A stretch of DNA of 64,000 bases from Athripsodes cinereus (lineage: Eukaryota > Arthropoda > Insecta > Trichoptera > Leptoceridae). Each line of letters starts with the position of its first letter. The stretch's first letter is position 1. Location: positions 31,013,542-31,077,541 of the forward strand of contig OX388305.1 in NCBI GenBank assembly GCA_947579605.1, written 5' to 3'. A model generated the notes under the pieces. That model searched no databases and had not been told where the DNA came from. It saw only the letters and a program-made list of their open reading frames with translations. The translations under genes and the position numbers were made by a program. This document shows positions 24,651 through 36,765 of the stretch, in pieces.

Positions 24651-26598
24651 ATCCACCTTAAGACATTGATCTTCCCATTTCAATCTTCTAACCTGAGATC
24701 TCCCTACACTTTTTTTATTGATGTATGTCGCTAAACTTTTTATTTTGCAACCTGAAAGTTACAAAAGAAAAAGTTTAGTTTTGTAACAATCCATATAAAT
24801 TTTTAATATCTATATTTTACGCAATTCATCATACAAACTTATTTGATTTCCACTTTCTTTTGATATTCTGAATTATATTTTTCTCGTTCGTGTTGTGAAG
24901 CTATTTCATTAATATGCCTATATGACTAACCTACATATCTTGTAATTACACCTCATGTTTATTCCCTCAACGCTATTTTTTCATAATGTGGGTAAATTTT
25001 GATGTCGTCAATTCTGAAATCTCTATATAAATTATTCTTTTTAGGCAAAAAAACCCAATTTCAAGTGAATTTTGTTCTCATATAAATTTTGCAATAAAAT
25101 AATAAGAACTTTTTTTATTTTATTTTATTGATTATCCGAGCAAAACATACAGTCATTCAGTAGGTACATATTACAAATAAATATATTAAATCTTTGATTG
25201 ACCAGTGAAGATTTTAGTATACTTGTAAGTACCGACATGTTTTTAGCAATTCGACTCCTAAATATTATTTTTTAATTAGTCTTGAAGCATTTTTCAAAAT
25301 AGAATAGGTACAAAAAATCTACAATAGTAATAGATAAGTACCTTACATATTTTATTTGTTTATTTTATTTTCAAAAAATATTACATACAAAAATGACATA
25401 AAAACATCATTATGAAATATATTTCCCCACTAGACCAATATCTATTTGTAAAATTAATCAAATTATCGGATTATTTTTTTTAAATCAACAGCAAAAAGTT
25501 TTTTATCTCTGGCCATAACTCTTTCCCGAGGCAATCTGTCAGTTTAGGGGCCCGATGTCCGCGGTGTCCGGTGCTTACAGAGCGAGGGTCCTCCCTTGCA
25601 CTAGACAGGGAGCCCCTGGAGGCACACAACGACATCTGCCACTGGTTAATAGACTTACAAATAATGCAGGGGTTTATTTTGTTACTTATTCAATCACTTA
25701 ATGATAAATTATCCAGGTAATGCCGTGTGAGCTGAAGTGCCCACATCACATGCCTACACATACATACACACACACGTCTATTTCCACTGGGATGCATTGG
25801 ATAATGCAGGCATTGTATTATTTTTATTTGATAATTTAATTATTTATAAAATCTTGCCAAGTCATAACCATTTTTGTTTTATTTTTCTTTGCATTTTTCC
25901 CTTTTTTATATTTGTTTTACCTTTTTATGTTTAACTAGGATTACTCATTTTTTTGTAAAATCATCTACTCAATAAAGTGTTGTTAAATCTCGGCGTTAAT
26001 TTTACCCCCAGCAGAATTACTCCGCCTACAAGACCAAAAAAATAATTACATAAAACAATAAAGATACTTCCATTGAATGAAGATCAAATTTATTGATATG
26101 AAACTATGTCTCTTTGGTCTATATTATATAATATTATCATGAATTTATCATCCACCTTATAATTGCATATTATACATATTTTAAAGTGTATGTATATATT
26201 TATAAAGGTTTCAAAAATTACAGGTACCTATCTTGTAAAAAAAATGACAATTTACTTATTAATATTGTAGTATTGCATTTGTATTATTCTTTTTGTATTA
26301 TTTTGCATAAAATAATACAAAAAGTACAATTTTGTTTTTTTTTCATACTATTCTAGATAGGTAAATTGCGCCCCTGAATAACTACATAAGTGTCCAGTCA
26401 AACAATATTTATATTATAGTGTTGCTGTAGGTAGGTACTGTTAGTATTGTATGTATAAAAATAAATAAAAGAGACAAATACACGAGTCGGGAACTAGAAA
26501 AAGATTTATAGCATTCACTCCATAAATATGAACTCCATATTATGATTGTGTGTAATATTATTATGAACCACCATGAAAGGAGCCAAGCTGTTTAATGG
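24651..26598. other. AT-rich DNA; GC-richer patch at 25495-25660
   Basis: The patch (GGGGCCCGATGTCCGCGGTG, GAGCCCCTGGAGGCACACAA) is unlike its flanks and probably a retroelement scrap. The following 25740-25990 resembles a LINE 3'UTR ending CAATAAAGTGTTG. Confidence 0.4.
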
Positions 26599-26710
26599 CC
26601 GGTTTCAATAATCTATCTATCCGCTACTGTCGATTGAAATCTATTGTGTTCTATATTTTAAATCATACATTTCAATCGACAGTCACGGATAGATAGGTTA
26701 TTGAAACCGG
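26599..26710. mobile_element. Small palindromic MITE
   Basis: 112 bp with inverted arms CCGGTTTCAATAATCTATCT and AGATAGGTTATTGAAACCGG continuing through the ATCGACAGT-type core. It could fold into one hairpin. Confidence 0.85.
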
Positions 26711-27238
26711 ACATAAATCGTCAGCCGTTACCTAATGACAGAAATATTGTTGTTGATACTTACTCATAAACATACTAATGTCAAAATTAATTTTATTATT
26801 ATTCTTAATATTCTAAATCGATTACAAAGATTTTTTTGCAATTCGATTGAAGTCAATCAGTGCACAACAGTCAAGTTTATTGTAAATCCGTGATTTCTTG
26901 TAACTATCCAAAATATTGTTAATATTGTAAAAATAACTTTGACTTATACCTATTACTTTATTTATTTATTCTTTTTACACATCATCAGCAGTGGCGAGAT
27001 TATCACTATCGAGTGATTTTTTCCATCTAACCAAGACACATTGAGATATACCTAATTATTCTCTCTATCTCTCTTTATAAAAATAAATTTATCCAAATGC
27101 AGATGATTTGACTGCGTATTATTGAGTTTACCTTTATTTTGTTAACCTCCAAGTTTATATATGAAAGAAAACACATTTGATATTAGTTTTAAAATCTTGA
27201 TGTCATTAACCGAAAGTACTTGTTGGAAGTCCATTTAA
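26711..27238. other. AT-rich DNA with a jockey-type LINE 3' scrap in reverse
   Basis: At 26990-27050, GTGGCGAGATTATCACTATC and GTGATTTTTTCCATCTAACC match in reverse the LINE end seen at 36.65 kb. Confidence 0.5.
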
Positions 27239-27439
27239 AGATAAAATTGAAAAAAAAACACAGTATGTAGTTAATTTCCTAATGACTTTTATTAACTTCG
27301 CGTACTAGTATTCGGAGACTCGACTCCATCATCAGGCGATTCGAGAGTCGAGAGTCTCCGAACACTAAGTACGCGAAGTTAATGAAAGTCATTTAAAAAT
27401 TAACTACATACTGTGTTTTTTTTTCAGTTTTATCTTGAT
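27239..27439 (-). repeat. Foldback repeat with hammerhead-like core
   Basis: Arms 27239-27335 and 27345-27439 pair, sharing ACACAGTATGTAGTTAA and CTTCGCGTACT. On the minus strand the loop gives CCTGATGATGGAGTCGAG, then TCTCCGAATAC: a CUGAUGA box, a stem II hairpin and GAAU in the place of GAAA. A partial second copy lies at 33.57 kb. Confidence 0.6.
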
Positions 27440-28430
27440 ATTAGTTTTATTTTATATTTAATTAAGTAGATATATAGTTAACTGGTTTCGATTCATAAAG
27501 TTTGACATTGACTTTGATAGTCGAAACAAGGGCACTATAAATAATTTAATATAAAGTAATAGTAAATTCAATTGTGTTTTCTTCCAATTATAAAGGGAAA
27601 AGAGAGTATTAGACATTTGTATGTTTACCACAAGCATTTGATTTGACTAGTGGATAGATAGATATTCCATAATAATATATGAGTGAGATGTCCACAGAGT
27701 GTCCAGTCTATTGTAAACTAACCACCATTATAATATTAATAGGTATGTATGTAAAGTCCAGACAGCAAAAGGCTGTTAATCAAATTAATATAAAGCATTT
27801 AACTTTTGACATAATAACGGACCGACTTTTGTATTCGGTAATTTTATGAGAGATATTTATTATCTACCTACCTACCTCTACCTTTATACACAGTGACGGA
27901 ACTATTGAGTTTTCATATTTAATAAGTTAGCTAGATGCTAAATTACTTTTTGATTCAAAATCTAAATTATATTTAAAACAACGTAATGTAGTACATGCTA
28001 TATTATATTAAAGTGCCAAAAGGAATGCTAATCGACCGTGCTATCGTTTAAGTTAATCTAGTTAAAGTTAATTGATCATATCTGATTGTTGGATGGAATA
28101 ATTCATTATTCAGTGAAAATTTTGCTATATCACACCATTCTCTATACTATGTTCGAGTATGATTTCATTTTTAATTGTGTGTATAATTGTACAAAGAAAT
28201 ATAAATCTAAGAGAATATTTAAAATATTATCTCACTCAAAACAAAATTTAAATTAAATAAGGATTGAGATGATTTTCAAAAAAAAAATCTATTTCAAACT
28301 TTACTAACATTACTGTAGTAGTTTATTAAAAATTTGTAGTTTTCTGTCTATTATTTAAATATTATCCTAATAATACTGTATTATATTCATATACGTCATG
28401 TTCTTTAAGAATGATGAACAAATGTTTTCT
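27440..28430. other. AT-rich spacer
   Basis: No gene or repeat recognised. Confidence 0.5.
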
Positions 28431-28499
28431 CGTACTTTATGGTTTATTGAGGAGAAAGACGTATTTCGTCTTGTTAAGACATTCTCAATCTCTAAAGGG
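28431..28499 (-). repeat. Hammerhead-like fragment
   Basis: In reverse: TTGAGAATGTCTTAACAAGA then CGAAATACGTCTTTCTCC. GTCTT-AAC-AAGAC is a 5-bp stem II, followed by GAAA and TACGTC. It is related to the stretch at 51.83-51.87 kb. Confidence 0.5.
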
Positions 28500-28726
28500 T
28501 CGTTCACATTTGTTCACTTTCAGTGATCACTCCGGATGATCCTCCAAGATGAACAGGTGTGAACAGGCGTTTCATCGCTAGTGATCACTAGCGACACGAG
28601 TGAGAGTGTTGACATGGCAGTGAAAGCATAGGATGAACAAATGTGAACATGCGTGTTCACTTTCGATGAACAGGTTTGACCCTGACACTCTGGATGATCA
28701 TCCAAAGTGAAGCAATGTGAATGCTA
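28500..28726. mobile_element. MITE with inverted ends
   Basis: The left end GGGTCGTTCACATTTGTTCA and the right end, reversed, AGTAGCATTCACATTGCTTC, share TTCACATT.-TTCACTTT; GATGATC motifs repeat inside. No coding capacity. Confidence 0.65.
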
Positions 28727-30423
28727 CTTAAGAATATTTATATCAATACTGTATATACCTAGAAAGTATACCAATAAGCAGTTTTGTCATGAGTTTTGGG
28801 CGTACATGTAACATACGACACTGGCACATAGTTAATACGTCATATGGGGTAAAAGAGCGTAAACTTCTTGATTTATTATTAATATAACTAAATAATATAA
28901 TAATATAGATAGGTACATATACATTGTATTTTATATTTATGAATATTTCATTATAAATATGCAGTTAGATCATTGTAATAATATAATATTATTTTAGAAG
29001 AAATTATAATATACCTACATCTGAACCATATTGGTTTGGTTTAGAACCTATAATTTAAATTATATTGGCCTTAAAATCTAAGATATCATTCAAAATTTAC
29101 GGATACGTGATTTAATCATTAAAATATTCAATAAAATCATCTCCTACAAATTAGGCAGTCAAAGTATAGAACTGCCCTTCATGAATTTACAGATCATCTT
29201 TTCCATGCCACATAAGATAAAACATTTATTATGTGTGACATAAGTTCATCGCTGAATTGAAAATATTGAATAGAATGTAGAAGAATAAAAGAAATTAAAA
29301 ACGTGAAAAAGTATTAAAAATCGTTTCTTCTCATTTTCTCTGCTACAAAAAATGGGCAAGTTAGTTTTTGTCGGTTTTCATAGAAAAACTTAATTAATTT
29401 GAGGGTTTTAACATTTTATAAAATAATTTATGGATTTGTTAGACTGACATGTAAAATTAATTAATCATTATCAGCCACCGGACAATTATCGCGGCTATTA
29501 TACAGTACGGGTATAATAACGTGATTACTCGATGGCCATCTACCTTCATGATATCTCAAAGTGTAAAAAAAAACAATACTCTTCTCTTGGGCAATAAAAC
29601 CTCCACACAAATATCAAATTGGATTTGGATCAACGTACCTATTTTGTTTTTTCCTGGATATCAAATCCAACTAATACTAGATAAAATAGCGTCTAAAATT
29701 ATGGATGAAATGAGATTATATATTTTTACATTCCACCCCCCCCCCCCGCTGATTTTTCTTTACAGCCCACTCATACTGGAGAGCACAATATCACAATGAC
29801 CAAAATTATTTGGAGTGGCGGTTCTTCTAAAAAATCCTGAGATATGAGCCTTAGGAAATTATGTAATAAATTGGTATTTACATCAAATAATGACATAATT
29901 ATAACATAATATGAGTCCGTATTTTCTCATTGCAGAAACCCTTTTGATTTCGATAATTGGCTTGGTACTTTCTGAGCGAAGTTAATTTTATTATTAGTAC
30001 ACAGTAAAAATAACATATTTTACTATCGTTATCCTGAAAATATAGTGGTATGGAAATGGCAGAACACTAGACTCCTGCCAGTAGGCAGAATTAACATTTA
30101 GGCATAATATTTATTTTTGGTCCATGAATCAATCCACAAGATATTATTACCTTGTTTTCGTGAAGATTAAACATCTCCTATTTACATCACAACAAAACCC
30201 AGAGGTATTTTTATTTTCATTATGATAAATAATTTACTATTTTGTTATCAGAAATAAATATGAATTGTTTGCATTTCATCATGAAAAAACGTAATTCCTG
30301 AAAGATAGCAATGCTGTGACGAGGGAAATCCCATATATCTTAATAATATGTATTAACACTACCAACAAATAAAGATATATGATTCTATTTTATCATCAGC
30401 ATGAAATGTATACTCTCATTTAG
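28727..30423. other. AT-rich spacer upstream of the peptide cluster
   Basis: There is a run of 11 C at about 29735. No gene recognised. Confidence 0.5.
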
Positions 30424-30490
30424 TATATAATGAGGTGATTCTATTGAAACAGATCATAACACATTTGTGCAACACACAGTAACTGTCACA
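30424..30490 (+). promoter_or_regulatory. TATA box and conserved promoter/5'UTR block, gene at 30.5 kb
   Basis: TATATAA at 30424-30430 is followed by GAGGTGATTCTATTGAAAC, then GATCATAACACATTTGTGC and an ACACACAGTAACTGTCACA stretch, about 105 bp before the ATG. The same string of elements stands at the same distance in front of the other copies. The GGTGATTC part is kappaB-like but less perfect here than in the 52.5 kb copy. Transcription probably starts near GATCATAAC, about 30 bp after the TATA box (inferred). Confidence 0.7.
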
Positions 30491-30532
30491 TCTCAATCCT
30501 GCTTTATATACAACTAAGTGTACCTATTCAAC

Positions 30533-31357
30533 ATGAAGTTCTTGTTTGTATTCCTGTTCTCTTCCTTCATGCTCATTAACTTCTTGACAACAGCATCTCC
30601 ATTCCCAGATCCTGAACCCATGGAGGAAGAACAACACTTCAATTTGGAACCACAAGGTAAGAATAAAATTTAATTATATTTTGTATAGTTTTAACAGAAA
30701 TTCTGGATCATAATTTCCTTTTTGGTGCCTTCTGTGGGCTTTTTATATTTTTAAAAACATACTGAAACTGTCTTAATTAAGCAAATAAATGTCTATTGAC
30801 TTTAAGAAAATGTAGTAAAAACGATCCAATAAACTAAATAACACCACCCACTAGATTAACAAAGCAATATTTTTTTCTAATAGAAATATGATTCATATTT
30901 GTATAAAGAGTTGGTAAGAAATTTCGTATTGCTTTCACAAAATAAGAATATTTTTGATTAGTATTTGAAAATAGGTAATCTGTAGACAATACCACATTGA
31001 GAAATAGTCAGACTGTCACCAGATTCAGAAGCAAATTAAAAACTGAACTCTTCACTGGCGCCCTTGAGACGGTCTAGGAACTGTTAAACGGCGTCAAAAA
31101 CAAAATCATCCAAAATCATCATCATCATCACAATAATTCTCACAAGTCACAAATAAATTTCTAGTACTTTAAGATGTCTAATGAACAATTTATAACTTCT
31201 TGTCAATTTTTCAGATGATCCCGAAAGAGTGTTAATCCGCAGCAAGAGGGTCACCTGTCCACAATACCCGGGAGCCTGTCTCATTCACTGTCGTCAATTG
31301 AACTACTACCTTGGATATTGCAGGGGCAACACTTGTACCTGTAAAAATAAAATGTAA
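30533..31357 (+). CDS. Secreted defensin-like (CS-alpha-beta) peptide precursor, divergent member
   Basis: Two exons, 30533-30656 and 31215-31357, joined across a phase-1 GT/AG intron of 558 bp, give an 88-residue precursor. Residues 1-21 (MKFLFVFLFSS..., then hydrophobic to TTA) form a signal peptide. Residues 22-49 are an acidic, proline-rich pro-region (PFPDPEP, EEE). RSKR at 50-53 is a furin-type site, leaving a 35-residue mature peptide with cysteines at 56, 63, 67, 77, 82 and 84, spacing C-X6-C-X3-C-X9-C-X4-C-X-C. In known families this spacing gives a helix tied to a beta-sheet by three disulfides, as in arthropod defensins that attack bacterial membranes or cell walls. It is the most divergent copy: the core reads PQYPGA/LIH/RQLNYYLGY where its relatives have PWFPGA/EVH/RSKGFSTGF. 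The start is fixed by identity of the first 12 residues among copies and by TATA distance. Antimicrobial activity is inferred. Confidence 0.9.
31005..31130 (+). repeat. 3' tail of a CR1/L2-like LINE inside the intron
   Basis: The sequence reads as the end of a LINE ORF (TRFRSKLKTELF-like), followed by 'aaacggcgtcaaaaacaaaatcatcc' in altered form and a (atc)n run. The same tail, with 'aaacgacgccaaataaatcatcc', ends the fragment at 15.5-15.9 kb. It lies in the intron of the 30.5 kb gene in sense orientation and should be spliced out. Confidence 0.6.
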
Positions 31358-33565
31358 TCAATAATATTTAAACAACACCATCATGTCAATACCAGCACGT
31401 ATTCTAGTAGAATAATTCTACTAAATGTCTTGTACATACCTAGTTATTTTGTATTGTCTATATTTAGTTTATAAAGATAGTATTGTTAAAAGTGTAAATA
31501 AATTATTTGTAAATATTTAAGATTATAAAAGTGATGAGTTTGAATAATAAATTTCTACCATTACAAGTAATTAAACATTTTTTATTACCTTCAGAATCAA
31601 ATACCTTTTAAACCATGACAATATTTTAAGAAAATGAGATAGACTATACATTTAATACCCTGACCCAAAACAATCTGGAAAGGGTCTATCTACATTTAAA
31701 TCGAAATCGAACCCAGGACCTCATGACTCAAAAACAAGAGCGTGACTTCCACACGACGTTGGTCGTCGAAGACATAATAATATAATATAATAATAAATCT
31801 TTATTACACAAAAAAAACAACATTATTAAATAAACATTGCAGAATTTAAACCATACAATTAAATTTGTGCAATGGGCGAGTTTATCGCAGAAGCGCGATA
31901 TCTTCCAACTAACACATCATAATATAACGGGATCCCCCGAGTCTGGTCGTCATTGGTATTATAACAATAATGATGGCATTTCGTTAATATGACCTATGAC
32001 AACAATCAATATTTCTCTGAATGACCTTTTAATTCACCCGTTTACTCTAATCTCTCTACCGCGTGATACATACATATACACACACTACACAAAAGTGGTA
32101 CTCAACATTTATTCAGAAAATATATTGGGCTGTTGGAGGATAAATTGACGGACAATAACCGCGTATTTATGTAAAACTTTGTTTAATGAATGTAAAAAAA
32201 AAACTTAAATATGTTTTGTACATAATTTTGGGTGTATTAAATCAATTTGTTTTGTAATTTTGGGTGTGGCAAGAAATTTTATTTATTTATTTGTTCTTCA
32301 TTGTACATTTACTTATTACAACCAATTTTACACGTAAGTAGAACAATATTAAATTCTATTAATATACAGAGGGCGACATTTTCGCAGAGGCGTTATTTCT
32401 TCCAATTAGCCCAAATTTCACTGCAAGGATAAGGTGATCTAGGGCTTTGATGGCATTTTTTAAACTTCAGTATGTTGAAGCCTACTTTTGTATGATTTTT
32501 TCCTAATTTTCTGCTATTATATTGAGTACTAGTTTTCGTAACCCAGCATCGCTTAGGTTCAAATAAACAGATAACCGTGCAAATACATGAGTTATTGAAA
32601 AAATGAAGTAACCGTTTACGTAGATAAAAGTAGTAAGAACCTCATACCAATGAAAAATCTTGAAGTTTGACACCTCACATGCCCATATTCAATTTTAAAA
32701 AAATAGGTAGGTACCTACATGGAAAAAAATGCTAAAAACTTCTTCCCAATGAAAAATCTTGATGTTAGAGACCCCACATGTCTATATTTAAGCAAAAAAC
32801 ATAGTAGGTACCTACATGGAAAAAGTATTCAAAACCTCCTCCCAATGTATTATTTAACTACTGTCTTTCCTAATTTCAGAGTTCATTAAGGACATACGAA
32901 CATACATACATACAAACGGACTCAAATATTTATGTGTGAATTTTATTGGTATTCGGTTTTACTTTTTTTTTATTTATATCATATAATACACATTCAAATA
33001 CAATTATTACTTCATATGATATGATATTTTAATTTCTTTTGTATGGCAGTAAATATGAAAACGGCAAAAAATTCAAATCGCTCAACCCTCCTAATGTCTC
33101 AAATACTCGTATACATTGGTTTATATTTATGTATGTCAAAGCACTCTTAATCGATTCTAATATGAAAGGTCTATAATTAGTTTAATTTAAGCCAATTTTG
33201 ATACGTCCACTAAGGGGCACGCGAATCATTTGTTGGGAACTAATACAAAATTCTCCGACTGATATGACATAACGAGAAATGATAATTAATTTGTGTCATT
33301 AAATGTCATTTCATAATATTATTATATACTGGAATTTCGCATTTTACTAATAAATTAAATTTTAAAAATAATCGCAAATTGCATAAAGTTTCTGAGAACT
33401 GTGTAGATAGGTGCTGGGTTTTTTTTGTGTTCAAAAAATAAGATTTGCTTAATTAAATTAACATATTATGTGTTGATAAGGCACATGGGTAATTTTAAAT
33501 ATTAACATTAAAAAACACTATTTTCAAAATTTATTTTTTCTGATATTACTACGTACCTACACATA
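31358..33565. other. 3'UTR of the 30.5 kb gene, SINE and LINE scraps
   Basis: Polyadenylation-like AATAAA stands near 31497. 31655-31775 is a reverse 5' fragment of SINE family 2 (CGAACCCAGGACCTCATGAC). 31860-31925 is the reverse end of a jockey-type LINE (GGGCGAGTTTATCGCAGAAG). 32360-32405 is similar. The rest is featureless. Confidence 0.5.
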
Positions 33566-33675
33566 TGAAGATAATTGAAAAAAAAACACAATATGTAGTT
33601 AACTTCCAAATGACTTTATTAACTTCGCGTACTAGTATTCGGAGACTCTCGTCTCCATCATCAGGCGATTAGTAG
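33566..33675 (-). repeat. Truncated hammerhead-like foldback, one arm
   Basis: It matches the left half of the 27.2 kb foldback. In reverse: CCTGATGATGGAGACGAGAG, TCTCCGAATACTAG; the stem GGAGAC-GAGA-GTCTCC is perfect. The other arm is missing. Confidence 0.6.
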
Positions 33676-33709
33676 CGTACAAATTATGTATTACATGTAT
33701 GTACAGTGG

Positions 33710-34172
33710 TACCTCTACATACGAGTTTAATTCGTTCCGCAACCTTGCTCGTATTTCAAATTACTCGTATCTCAAAGTAAATGTTTTTGAATAAGAAAAA
33801 TGTATTTATAAATGTCAAATATTGTACAAAACGTAATAAAAGAAAATATTTAGAAATAAATTGATTTATAAAGTACATATTACTTTCGCTTAATTTTCGC
33901 TACTGCCTTTCTTTTCACTGGTCTTTGCCTTTCTCGTCACGCTTTTCTCACTTTCACCTGTAGGCCTTTTAAAAAAAACACATGTCCAAGGAGGTTGTTT
34001 CTTCCTCCCTTTCAGAATGTTCCGGAAATGAGTAAAGCGAGTGTCATTAAGCAGCTCGTATCTCAAAAATGCTCGTATTTCAAAGCAAAAAATCGCTCGC
34101 TCGAATGCTCGTATCTCAAAAAACTCGTAGATATGTTGGGGCAATCATATATATCAAGGTACCTACCAGTGT
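33710..34172. mobile_element. DNA-transposon remnant with repeated CTCGTATCTCAAA motif
   Basis: It starts CAGTGGTACCTCTACATACG and ends near GGTACCTACCAGTG. CTCGTATCTCAAA or close variants occur at least five times near the two ends. This pattern recurs in many animal DNA transposons, whose superfamily I do not fix here. The 84-codon reverse frame has no motif. Confidence 0.55.
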
Positions 34173-34317
34173 ATTAAGTATTTTATTGGTAGAAATTTTT
34201 GCTACTATTTGTGTATTAGGTATTATATTTTTTTTCTGTAAAGGCTATAATGGCCGTTCACTGTATTTAAATAAATAAATATCTGGGACTGGATTATTTA
34301 GTGTCTCACAAATTCAT

Positions 34318-34470
34318 TAATAGCATCACGGCATTTCCCACAACTGAGAGATTCAGCGGACCAACTTCACCAAGCAAATCGTACTCTTTCAGTCAATATA
34401 AGTCAGGGTATTCAAGATGGGTGACATGCCTCATTGCTGAATTGAAGATGTTAAATGTCTTAAATGACAC
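34318..34470 (-). repeat. LINE tail, family T
   Basis: CATCACGGCATTTCCCACAA through CAAGATGGGTGACATGCCTC and TGCTGAATTGAAGATG aligns with 3610-3760. Confidence 0.6.
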
Positions 34471-34567
34471 TCGAAAATTAACGGAAAACGGAGGGAGACC
34501 TATTCTTTGTCGCGGGACAGTCGCGTAAAAACCACTTTAATTCTGACATATTGTAATATAGGATCGA

Positions 34568-34792
34568 TTCAGGGACGTAACTACAACTGACATGACAAGT
34601 AACGTTGAAGTATTACGTAGAGCAAATGCTCATAGAGAATTGTTCACAACAATCAATCTCCGTAAAACTTCATATTTTGGTCACATAATGAGAGGAGAAA
34701 AATATGCTATCCTAAAACTGGTCATAGACGGGAAGATTGAGGGCCGTAGAAGGGTTGGAAGAAGGCGGCTTTCCTGGCTCCAATGTTGAAAT
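34568..34792 (+). repeat. LINE C-terminal fragment
   Basis: EVLRRANAHRELFTTINLRK, TSYFGHIMRGEKYAILKLVI, DGKIEGRRRVGRRRLSWLQ: the Y.GHI.R...Y..L..I.GKIEGKR..GRRR.SWL motif of LINE ORF2 ends. It stops abruptly at the junction with repeat R. Confidence 0.75.
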
Positions 34793-35080
34793 AGCTTTAT
34801 TTATCGGATATTTCAGGAGTCCAAGGACTCCTATTTATCCGTTTAGGTGACAATTTATTTCTATTTCAACTCTCTCTAGTCTAGTACCACTATGCCAGTG
34901 TTGACATCTCCGACCCTACCACGTCAGTGGGCGGGGGACCCGGCTGACGTAGCAGATCCCATCTTGAAACCCACACATCCACGAATGCCTTAAAGTGTGA
35001 AGCGTTTGTGGCATTTAAAAACACTTCCCCAAACCAGATGGGTCGAGGAGTGTCAACAGTCATACCCAGAATCAGTTCCT
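34790..35080 (-). repeat. Repeat R, copy 1 (inverted relative to 44.4 kb)
   Basis: About 290 bp that in reverse complement match 44425-44725 closely. In reverse an open frame reads GMTVDTPRPIWFGEVFLNAT, NASHFKAFVDVWVSRWDLLR, QPGPPPTDVVGSEM. The family is unknown to me. Confidence 0.75.
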
Positions 35081-35370
35081 CTCTTGCATCCATCATCAAA
35101 GGATATGTTCCGCATATTGAGCTCCTGTCCCACATGTGCACCATGTACATATTATCGTTAAATGCTAACTCAAAAAGTTTACGTCTTAACTGGCCATGTC
35201 CAGAACATTCAGCAGTGGACCGGGATGAGAGGTGTGGAAGAGCTATTTCGTGCTGTCCAGAACAGAAAGGATTTCTCCCAGGTGGTCGCCAACGTCGGGG
35301 GGACCCTACAAGACACGTAGAGAAGAAGAAGAACTACAAGTTTGTATTATCTGTAAAAGATCTATGATTG
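35081..35370 (+). repeat. LINE-like 3' scrap
   Basis: The frames contain RQQWTGMRGVEELFRAVQNR and KDFSQVVANVGGTLQDT, resembling LINE C-termini. No intact ORF. Confidence 0.45.
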
Positions 35371-35790
35371 TTTCTAATAACCAGGGGGCCTAACGATGCT
35401 CGGTTTGTCCATACTTTGCACTTATACATACGTCAATAGGCAGATTCGATTCTCAACATACCAGAGTAAGCCTAGACCTGGCTTTGAGTAATATATCAAG
35501 ATTTTTTATTACTACTTTCAATTGAAAATCCAATTATTAGAAGGTGTCTTATGAGAAGTTGCATGTTTAGGTATTACACGTCATTAGTCTGCTGACTACC
35601 TCACGTGTGGGATATGCTGTAGTAATTTTTGATTGAATAAATGAATGAATGAATGAATTTAAATATTGTAACCAATGTACAGTGTAGAATAATATAAATA
35701 AATAAATAAAAATAACTGTATTGTCGCATGGATATCGTTTTATGCTATCTTCTGTAGCCATCCTTGTATTCAACTGTAGCGATCCTTGTA

Positions 35791-36598
35791 TATAACATAA
35801 CATAATAAAACATTCATTGATAATTCATACAGATTGAGCTAGTCCTAAAACTCAGATAGGTATATATCTTGTAGGTATTGTGGATACTAACGCGACGATA
35901 CACACATATATACAATGCTCTTAACACTTACACATGCAACACCCAGACCCAGACAAATTTGAAAAAGATCATTATTTACAGTCTTTACCCTGGCCGGGAA
36001 TCGAACCCGGGACCTCGTGACTTAAAGGCAAGAGCGTTATGTGGTGTTCTCACTTTGGCGAATATCGCCAGACACCAAAATATCGCCAGCCATTTGAACT
36101 GTGTGAACAAAATGACAGCTAGTCTGAAACGATAAAAACCAGTAGAAACGATATCGTCTCGAGTTGAACACCTTCCAACTTTTCGGCCGATTAAACGATT
36201 TGCGCATGCGCAGATGTGCGCGGCGTTCGTATCTATGGTAAAAACTTTATAACCTATACATTTTATAATGTTTCCCGCTTCGTGACAGCTGTTATCTTTG
36301 TTGTTGGTTTGTGGCGTTTGTTTCCTTAATTAAAAGGCGCCTTATAACCTCTACTATAACATTTTCGACTAAAAATAAACACTTCGCGATCTCCATCTTG
36401 ATGCCATTTTGAAAACAGTGTCAAAAGAAAAGCGCATCTGACAGATCGTTTCTATATCGGTGGACTGTGTGAACAGGTGTGACGATCAATGGATGTCCGG
36501 CGAATTTTGTTTTTCGCCTGGCGATATATTTAGAAATTCGCCTGGCGATATTCGCCAAATGTGAACACCCCATTACCTCCGCGTCACACCGACCGTCA
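35791..36598 (-). repeat. SINE family 2, split by a MITE
   Basis: Reverse copy: body 35820-36039 (CTAACGCGACGATACACACA; reverse B box GGGAATCGAACCCGGGAC), then resumes at 36573 with TTACCTCCGCGTCACACCGA. Compare the intact copy at 1463-1696. Confidence 0.85.
36040..36572. mobile_element. PIF/Harbinger-like MITE
   Basis: 533 bp flanked by TTA (36037-36039 and 36573-36575). The ends TGTGGTGTTCTCACTTTGGC and, reversed, TGGGGTGTTCACATTTGGCG continue into GAATATCGCCAG. A 3-bp TTA duplication fits PIF/Harbinger. It has no transposase. The host SINE defines the empty site exactly. Confidence 0.85.
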
Positions 36599-36649
36599 AC
36601 AGATTGATAAGTCTAAAACTATATTGGTTAGATGGAAGATGTACGTGGA

Positions 36650-36765
36650 TATACGTGGTTAGATGGAAGAAATCACTATAAAGTGATAATCTTTTTTATG
36701 TAAACTGCTTTGGCATGTGTTTGATGATGTGCAAGAAGAATAAAATAGATAAATAAATATGTTAC
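36650..36765 (+). repeat. Jockey-type LINE 3' end
   Basis: TTAGATGGAAGAAATCACTA, AAGTGATAATC, then an AATAAAATAG(AT)AAATA tail. Related ends lie at 59.46 and 63.48 kb. Confidence 0.6.
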
